Shown here piece by piece: positions 59,801 through 64,000 of a DNA stretch of 64,000 nt (its first letter is position 1; every line of letters begins with the position of its first letter). Origin of the DNA: Solirubrobacteraceae bacterium (GTDB lineage Bacteria > Actinomycetota > Thermoleophilia > Solirubrobacterales > Solirubrobacteraceae); assembly GCA_016463765.1 (NCBI GenBank), contig JAEMQS010000003.1:1-64000 (forward strand), written 5' to 3'. Below the pieces are notes generated by a model. It worked only from the letters and a program-made list of their open reading frames with translations, ran no database searches and was not told the DNA's origin. The position numbers and the translations under genes are program-made.

Positions 59801-60848
59801 TCCACGTCGCATCGGTCGTAAACGACCGGGTCAGCGCGTGGACGCCCATCTCTTTCTCCGAGGAGTTCTCCTTGTAGTACGAGCGCAGCCCGAGCTTGGC
59901 CTGCAGCACCTTGGCGTCGGCCGGAACGTCGGTCAGATCGAAGCGCAGCACGCCACGGTTGTCATACCCCGGATAGGCCGCGTACTCACCAACGAAGATG
60001 CCCTCCGACGCCCCGTAGCCGCTGTCGGGCACGGACTCCAGCAGGGACGCGTCCACCGTCTGCGTCGGCCCCGTCGCCGTGACCGTGGGGTCGACCGTGA
60101 CGGGGAACCTGCGCTTGCCGTCGCGCAGCCACTGCGCATCGAGCGTAAGCGTGACGCGGTACCCCTCGGCAGTCTTGCGCAGCTCGTAGCGCGCAGCGGA
60201 CTTCGGCGCGAACGCCCGCGCAGCGTCATGCATGAACGGCGGCGCGATCTCGAAGTCCTCGTCGCCGCGACCGTCGACCGTGATCTCCCCGCGCTTGCCA
60301 AGCGTCGCCTTGGCCCCCGCCGAAACCGTCAGATCAAAGGCAAACCGCGCCGGCGCACCCGGTCCGGCGATCTGCACATCCTCCTTAACGCCGTGGGCCA
60401 GCGCCGTGAGCCGAATATCGGTCTGCTCGAACACGTCGCGATACACCGCAGTCGCCCCCTCAACCGTCGGCGTACCCGCCGCGGCGCCCACCAGCGAGTA
60501 GCCAACCGCGCTCTGACCCCGCGACACACGGACCGCATCGTCGCGCAAGCCCGCGGGCAGCCGCACCGCCACGTCGTCGGCCTCGAAGACGAAGTCGTCA
60601 CCGCGGCGCGTGAGATCTGATGCGACCCGCGCCATCCCGCCACCGGACCCGCGCTCATGCACCGCGGCGCCGTAGACGCGCGTCACATACGCACCCTTCG
60701 CGACGCGGAACGTCCGGGAGGTCACCGACCGATCGGCCGGCACCTCACGACCGGCAGAGACCAGGTCACTGGTACTCACCGGATCGACGGCGCGAGAAGC
60801 GTTCGCGGCCTGCCCCGCGGCCGAGGTGGCCGTGCAGAGCATCACCAC
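56823..60848 (-). CDS. RHS/YD-repeat secreted protein with DNRLRE and Vps62-like domains; signal peptide out of frame
   Basis: A 1341-residue protein in lower-GC DNA. A DNRLRE/CBM96-like domain (about 260-435: GYGASEGIFVGEYAAYPGYDN), YD-repeat-like segments (YTYDEHRLADGTVVKV, YGYDGNGRLASITDGESNT, about 450-710), a beta-rich middle and a Vps62-like domain near 1165-1255 (LYLQYWFWYLDNH, NHEGDWEYIQIRL) are visible. The annotated GTG start cuts into the signal peptide. An ATG at 60918 begins MSSTHPRRAAIPIPP, and the core LIAVTLALVVML follows only if the G9 tract at 60872-60880 is one base shorter. Extracellular or surface function is expected; toxin activity is speculative. Confidence 0.78.
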   Translation of the reverse strand: MVMLCTATSAAGQAANASRAVDPVSTSDLVSAGREVPADRSVTSRTFRVAKGAYVTRVYGAAVHERGSGGGMARVASDLTRRGDDFVFEADDVAVRLPAGLRDDAVRVSRGQSAVGYSLVGAAAGTPTVEGATAVYRDVFEQTDIRLTALAHGVKEDVQIAGPGAPARFAFDLTVSAGAKATLGKRGEITVDGRGDEDFEIAPPFMHDAARAFAPKSAARYELRKTAEGYRVTLTLDAQWLRDGKRRFPVTVDPTVTATGPTQTVDASLLESVPDSGYGASEGIFVGEYAAYPGYDNRGVLRFDLTDVPADAKVLQAKLGLRSYYKENSSEKEMGVHALTRSFTTDATWNDHDGTGAWTAAGGDFEAEPAAVATVGASLGWHAWHPTELVQEWVEGSRENHGLLVKDMPGEPENGTEFRSSEYGTATDRPYIDVMWHPRTGDLPVYTYDEHRLADGTVVKVNVRNGNVVYARPAAFGTGPGEDFVMGHYFNSMLQGTASTGGFGTSPWVAANGKWVGGTVMDNGDFIHQGLTGYVLPFLKQSDGSFKSPPELDATMTEDTGAGWNERYELEFRDGAVMTFSADGTWTSRTDRDENTYTLNYPSPSYQHTSVTGTDSEDTTFSYTTGSQSQDLLQTVTNPDDKELTYGYTSDRLTSETYESETLVTYGYDGNGRLASITDGESNTIGLAIDSLGRLEELSEGNDETEYAYIQPDDSCDDSALALTTISEPDGTFNGTCFDPKGFELPPLVAVEGEFAGDLTVTPTEDPETASFATTAGSHVAWVVARMPATKVIDQVTLGNFGKASGCSSATTASLTVGVLEGSGYGYYTQIALAAAAEIPGTAAPVTWDLSTQVTLEKDKAYRFLVHPQTGCNLERTTWAQPSVIDGGARQCAPGPERSTTTYFGSRIWHNQGTAETDCNVIDMPASLASGWYSTRTIGTGSQRSILAGQALVPPAPLSTFDEACDTRYSTAYNDGLDYGLRPELYMLPEDPNFGEHTHAACRWINYAPRGVKPANGWHYAPAWQPGATTRPRAMYAKLRSTGDDNLLDAYAPQLVHDFEEDFHADAWQTATDLPAAVLWDRTSRFMPIAAGPSGFGFNGSPPILSEEWLVPAGSPYPNPQTQYPETASSSDYLSLDAAPDDDLASAGETIRNGNSQYTDKTYARAVRGSNDQLYLQYWFWYLDNHASSSGITNHEGDWEYIQIRLNESLVPVVATYSQHTKSETCDWSDIETTVDGRPIAYPSRNRHANYFKTGQFNEVVPGLGVLSQDYADGDGTTADPTAVDVTTEPAFLRWPGRWGKTINSSGFPIEADSPKGPKYQATWDPVEAENRSADVPCTVE

Positions 60849-60871
60849 GAGGGCGAGCGTGACCGCGATCA

Positions 60872-60880
60872 GGGGGGGGG
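60872..60880. repeat. G9 homopolymer tract (C9 in the gene), candidate phase-variation site
   Basis: Nine consecutive G on the plus strand, in the signal-peptide region of the RHS-like gene. Losing one base joins the ATG at 60918 to the long reading frame and creates a full signal peptide; with nine bases the frame from that ATG is closed downstream. Confidence 0.65.
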
Positions 60881-61026
60881 ATCGGGATCGCTGCTCGCCG
60901 GGGATGCGTGCTGGACATGGCGTCTATCCCTATAGGCTGGACAGGCCGCTCGCTGCACACCCAGACGGATGTACTACTGCTAGTGAGTACTCAAAAGTAG
61001 CTCTTTGTGCGAGATGCTTGTTGGAT

Positions 61027-61716
61027 TTACGCCTTGCCGTAGACCGGCACGTGCGCACCGCTGACCACCGCCGACGCGTCGTCACACAGGAACAGCAGCA
61101 CGTCGGCGATCTCCTTCGGCGAGACCCACGTCTCGTAGTCGGCGTCCGGCTGCGACGCCCGGTTCCCCGGGGTGTCGATCACCGAGGGCAGGATCGCGTT
61201 GACCCGGACGTCGTCGTCGCGGTACTCGGCGGCGAGCGCGTCGACGAACGCCAGCACGGCGGCCTTCGAGCTGATGTACCCCGCCGCGCCCGAGAAGGGG
61301 CGGATCGCCGCGCGGGTGGACACGCACACGATCGCGCCGCTGTCGGCGTTGACGAGGTGCGGGAGGGCGGCGGCGCAGACCAGGTAGGTCGGGCGCAGGT
61401 TCAGGTGGAACTGCTTCTCGAAGTCCGCGACCGGCGTCTCGTGGACGCGCCCGCCCGCGGCGTATCCGCCGACGAGGTTGACCACCGCCCGCAGCGGCGC
61501 GTCGGGCGCGGCGGCGGCGTCGACGACCTCCTTGACCGACGCCTCGTCGAAGAGGTCGGCGGTGACGAGCTGCAACCCGGCGTCCTGCGGCATCCGGGCG
61601 CGCTCGGACTCGTCGAAGATCGGGACGACGACGCGCCAGCCCGCGTCGAGAAAGGCGCGGGTGACAGGCGCGCCGAGGCCGCCCGATCCGCCGGTGATGA
61701 GCACGGTGCGGTCCAT
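61027..61716 (-). CDS. Short-chain dehydrogenase/reductase (SDR)
   Basis: A 229-residue NAD(P)-dependent oxidoreductase. The nucleotide-binding motif GGSGGLGAPV is at the N-terminus (TGGSGGLG), the NNAG-like segment is LVGGYAAGG, and the active-site tyrosine and lysine are Y147 and K151 in YISSK. The substrate is unknown. GC content is back to the normal high level here, so it marks the right edge of the island. It is divergent from the HD gene, with a 12-bp palindrome (61728-61739) in between. Confidence 0.92.
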   Translation of the reverse strand: MDRTVLITGGSGGLGAPVTRAFLDAGWRVVVPIFDESERARMPQDAGLQLVTADLFDEASVKEVVDAAAAPDAPLRAVVNLVGGYAAGGRVHETPVADFEKQFHLNLRPTYLVCAAALPHLVNADSGAIVCVSTRAAIRPFSGAAGYISSKAAVLAFVDALAAEYRDDDVRVNAILPSVIDTPGNRASQPDADYETWVSPKEIADVLLFLCDDASAVVSGAHVPVYGKA

Positions 61717-61727
61717 GGACTGACCCT

Positions 61728-61739
61728 ACCCGGCCGGGT
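61728..61739. promoter_or_regulatory. Perfect palindrome ACCCGGCCGGGT between SDR and HD genes
   Basis: A 12-bp perfect palindrome 12 bp upstream of the SDR start and 67 bp upstream of the HD gene. GC-rich palindromes of this length are not rare in such DNA, so function is uncertain. Confidence 0.25.
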
Positions 61740-61805
61740 GATGCGAAAAGCGGTCCGGGCTACGACTCGTGTCGTCCGTCCGTCCGCGATGCAACGCTCC
61801 CGATC

Positions 61806-62543
61806 GTGGACGACAGGGGTCGCACCGAGCAGCGAGAGGACGGCCGGGAGCCGTGCCTCGGCCCGGCGCGCGAACTCGCCCAGATGCAGGCAGATCTCGC
61901 CGAGTTGATCGCCACGGTGCGCGACCCGCACCTGCACGCGCTGCTCCTGCGGCTGCTCGGTCCCGACACCGAGGTCGGCCGCCGGTACCACCGAGCACCA
62001 GCCGCCAAGCGCTACCACCACTCCTACGAGCACGGCCTGCTCGAGCATTCGCTCACGGTCGCCCAAGCGGTCAGTGCCGTCAGCGCGATCTTCCCCGGCA
62101 TCGACCGTGACCTCGCCGTGACCGGCGCGCTGCTGCACGACATCGGCAAGCTCGACGCGTACGCCGCTGCCGACGACGGCATCGACATGACCGCCGCCGG
62201 CCGGCTTCAGGGTGAGATCCCGCTGGGCTACTTCCTCGTGCGGACCGAGATCGCCGCGATGGGCGATGTCCCGCCCGCCCGCGCGCAGGAGCTGCTGCAC
62301 GTGTTGCTCAGCCACCACGGATCGCTCCAGCACGGCAGTCCGGTCGTGCCCGCCACGCGCGAGGCGACGCTCGTGCACTTTATGGACAACCTCGGCGGGC
62401 GGCTCGGGTCGTTCGACCGCCTGCAGCAGGCACTGACCGAGGGCGAGGAGTGGTCCACCTGGGACCGCGCGCTCGGCGGCGCCGCGCACTTCCCGGCCGC
62501 ACCCGCGCTGCCGCCTGCCGACGCGCAGTCCGCCGCGGCCTGA
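61806..62543 (+). CDS. HD-domain hydrolase, YhaM-like
   Basis: A 245-residue metal phosphohydrolase-like protein. The HD core is visible as HHSYEHGLLEHSLTVA, LLHDIGKLDAY (H111, D112) and VLLSHHGSLQHGSP. The order and spacing fit the HD domain of YhaM-type 3'-5' exoribonucleases, though the N-terminal OB-fold is missing. The Pro/Ala-rich tail is disordered. The GTG start is the first in frame. Nucleic-acid or nucleotide hydrolysis is likely. Confidence 0.85.
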   Translation: MDDRGRTEQREDGREPCLGPARELAQMQADLAELIATVRDPHLHALLLRLLGPDTEVGRRYHRAPAAKRYHHSYEHGLLEHSLTVAQAVSAVSAIFPGIDRDLAVTGALLHDIGKLDAYAAADDGIDMTAAGRLQGEIPLGYFLVRTEIAAMGDVPPARAQELLHVLLSHHGSLQHGSPVVPATREATLVHFMDNLGGRLGSFDRLQQALTEGEEWSTWDRALGGAAHFPAAPALPPADAQSAAA

Positions 62544-62549
62544 CCGGGC

Positions 62550-63812
62550 TCAGCAGGTCGTCGCGGTTGCGGCCGGCACCTTGATCGTGAGGTTGGCGAC
62601 CGGCGACGCCGCGGAGGTCCCGCTGAAGAACTGGTACGGCACCACCGTGGTCGAGCCGGCCAGGCCGCAGCCCTTGCGGATCAGTGTGCAGCTCTCGCCG
62701 GGCGCAAGAGCGCCGGAGCACGTACCGGCCGGAGACGGCGCCGGGAGCTCGGCCGAGAGCGACACCGGACCGGACAGGTCGCCGCTGTTGTAGATGTTCA
62801 GCGAGAACTGGCGGGTGGTCTCGTTGACCGTCACCGTCTGGTCGCTCGCCCCGAACCAGACGCGCGAGATGAGGTCGGCGCGGAACGGGAACGTCTGGAA
62901 CGTCTCGTAGGCGAACGGGCCGGACGTCGCGAGGCGCAGGAGCCGCAACTCGCCCGTGAGCCCGCCGGTGCCCGTGCCGTTGACGCCCCACGACAGGTCG
63001 CCGCTGCACGACTCGCCCGGGTCCAGCACGCCACACCGGTCGCTCGAGCCGACGTCCATGAAGGTGCTGGCGAAGACGCCGTTGGCGCGGTAGCCGTAGT
63101 CGCCGACGTAGAAGTCGGGGGACGGCGCCGTGCCGGTGTTCGTGATGGTGAACGGCCGCTCGGAGAGGAAGGTCGCGTCGCCGTCGTCGCCGGCCGGAAT
63201 CGACCCGAGGACGAGCGGGTTCGGCGTCATCTCGAGCTTCCAGGCCGGACCGGGTGGCGTCGGAGGTGCGGGCGCGGGGGGAACCGGCACCGGCGCCGCA
63301 GGGAGCACCGTGCCGCCGGGGACAGGCGCCACGGGAAGGGGCGGGGCCGGCGCTGCTGCCGCCCCACTGCTGGCCGGCCGGGCGAGCACCCGAGTTTCCC
63401 GCTTGGCCGTGCGGCACGCGCCGCGACGGCCGGGCCCGAACGCCCGCTTGGCATCCGCGCAGACCTTGACCTTCCACGCACCCACCACGCCGGCGGGAGG
63501 AACGGGCGCCTTCAGCACCACGGTTGCGCGCCGGTCGGGCTTGATGGAAGGCACCACGACGCGCGCCAGTCGCCGTTCCTTGCCGCGCGCGACGAGGATG
63601 ACGTCGGCGTGCGACACGCCTGCGCGCTCGCCGCGGTTGCCGATCGTCACACGCAGCGTCAGCAGATCGCCACTGACGACCGTCGCCGGCGGCGTGAACG
63701 ACTTCACGGTGAGCGCCGACGGAGTCTTCGCGGGAGAAGCCGCCGACGCACTCGGCACGACGCCCGCGAGGAGGCCGAGCAGCAAGAGCAGGCAGACGCG
63801 CGCGAGGGGCAT
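62550..63812 (-). CDS. Secreted CARDB-like protein with ASH/choice-of-anchor-type domain
   Basis: A 420-residue exported protein. The signal peptide (MPLARVCLLLLLGLLAGVVPSASA) is followed by a CARDB-like module (LTVKSFTPPATVVSGDLLTLRVTIGNRGE) at about 35-150. A Pro-rich linker then leads to an ASH-like beta-sandwich (NPLVLGSIPAGDDGDATFLSERPFTITNTGTAPS) and two further beta-rich parts. Cysteine pairs (CGVLDPGESC, CSGALAPGESC) follow the anchor-type pattern. It may be a surface adhesin. It is convergent with the HD gene, with six bases between stops. Confidence 0.78.
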   Translation of the reverse strand: MPLARVCLLLLLGLLAGVVPSASAASPAKTPSALTVKSFTPPATVVSGDLLTLRVTIGNRGERAGVSHADVILVARGKERRLARVVVPSIKPDRRATVVLKAPVPPAGVVGAWKVKVCADAKRAFGPGRRGACRTAKRETRVLARPASSGAAAAPAPPLPVAPVPGGTVLPAAPVPVPPAPAPPTPPGPAWKLEMTPNPLVLGSIPAGDDGDATFLSERPFTITNTGTAPSPDFYVGDYGYRANGVFASTFMDVGSSDRCGVLDPGESCSGDLSWGVNGTGTGGLTGELRLLRLATSGPFAYETFQTFPFRADLISRVWFGASDQTVTVNETTRQFSLNIYNSGDLSGPVSLSAELPAPSPAGTCSGALAPGESCTLIRKGCGLAGSTTVVPYQFFSGTSAASPVANLTIKVPAATATTC

Positions 63813-63846
63813 ACCGCCATCGAACCGTGCGCGGGCGCCCAGCGCA

Positions 63847-63862
63847 CCAGCCCCAGGGCTGG
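63847..63862 (-). terminator. Terminator-like palindrome after the LuxR-type gene
   Basis: CCAGCCC-CA-GGGCTGG, a 7-bp stem with a two-base centre, 12 bp beyond the LuxR-type stop on the minus strand and before the secreted-protein gene. No U tract. Confidence 0.4.
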
Positions 63863-63874
63863 AGCGGCCCCGCC

Positions 63875-64000
63875 CTACGAGGCTTCTTGGTCGCCCAGCG
63901 CGATCTCGCCGCGCTCGAGCGCGATGGCGATCGCGTTGACGCGATTGCGCGCCCGCAGCTTGCGGACGGCGTTGCGCACGTGCGTGCGGATGGTCTCCAC
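63875..64000 (-). CDS. LuxR-type HTH regulator, C-terminal 41 residues only (5' beyond window)
   Basis: From the window edge the minus strand reads VETIRTHVRNAVRKLRARN and then RVNAIAIALERGEIALGDQEAS before the stop at 63875. ETIRTHVRNAVRKL is the recognition helix of LuxR-type HTH domains, so this is the end of a response regulator or sensor-linked activator. Too short to classify further. Confidence 0.8.
   Translation of the reverse strand: METIRTHVRNAVRKLRARNRVNAIAIALERGEIALGDQEAS

Overview
The window is very GC-rich, gene-dense bacterial DNA. Short overlaps of the ATGA or GTGA type join many neighbouring genes, and there are many GTG starts. Protein content (F420-dependent oxidoreductase, mycobacterial-style L,D-transpeptidases, large secreted NHL/BNR/CARDB proteins, an ECF sigma factor with a fused zinc-binding anti-sigma-like domain, acyl-CoA and aromatic catabolism) points to an actinobacterium, most likely class Thermoleophilia (Solirubrobacterales, such as Solirubrobacter, Conexibacter or Patulibacter). 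This assignment is an inference from gene content; there is no rRNA here to confirm it.

Layout. 0-7.3 kb: 3' end of a DEAD/DEAH helicase, an M23 peptidase, a DUF3352 lipoprotein, tRNA-Phe(GAA), a DUF3494 secreted protein coupled to an L,D-transpeptidase, and a renalase-like flavoprotein. 7.2-14.2 kb: a giant secreted NHL-propeller protein with a metzincin-type zinc site, the msrB-msrA repair pair, and a BNR-type repeat protein. 14.3-17.5 kb: a membrane protein with two GGDEF domains and an alpha/beta hydrolase. 17.5-24.7 kb: an aromatic-catabolism locus (GntR regulator, flavin monooxygenase, extradiol-type dioxygenase and FAH hydrolase, facing amidohydrolase, cyclase and CoA transferase). 24.7-28.3 kb: DUF2892 protein, PHP phosphatase, PfkB kinase, and a glnK-amt pair with unusual key residues. 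28.5-35.5 kb: VOC protein, HET-C-like secreted protein, PIN remnant, MacB-type ABC exporter and cupin. 35.5-43.6 kb: an APH-like kinase coupled to an acyl-CoA dehydrogenase (a split ACAD10/11 arrangement), membrane proteins, a second acyl-CoA dehydrogenase and an F420 enzyme. 43.6-49.5 kb: ECF-ZAS sigma factor, small secreted proteins, a thioester-reductase-like SDR, a degenerate UbiB-like kinase and an S4 protein. 49.6-56.2 kb: a second NHL protein, a palindrome-flanked AbiEi/DUF559 nuclease gene, an L,D-transpeptidase, a PhaC-like protein, a hydrolase and an EcsC protein. 56.2-61.0 kb: a visibly lower-GC island with an RHS-like/Vps62-like secreted protein and small membrane genes. 61.0-64.0 kb: SDR, HD hydrolase, a secreted CARDB-like protein and the 3' end of a LuxR-type gene.

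The strongest candidates for something new are: (i) a nuclease gene bracketed by two near-identical 44-bp palindromes in inverted orientation, the right one supplying the gene's stop codon, lodged between two convergent genes; (ii) a G9 tract that puts the signal peptide of the RHS-like secreted protein out of frame, a possible phase switch, with a small membrane gene just downstream; (iii) a metzincin site in an NHL protein; (iv) a sigma factor fused to its own ZAS motif; and (v) a PII/Amt pair lacking the modifiable tyrosine and the first pore histidine.
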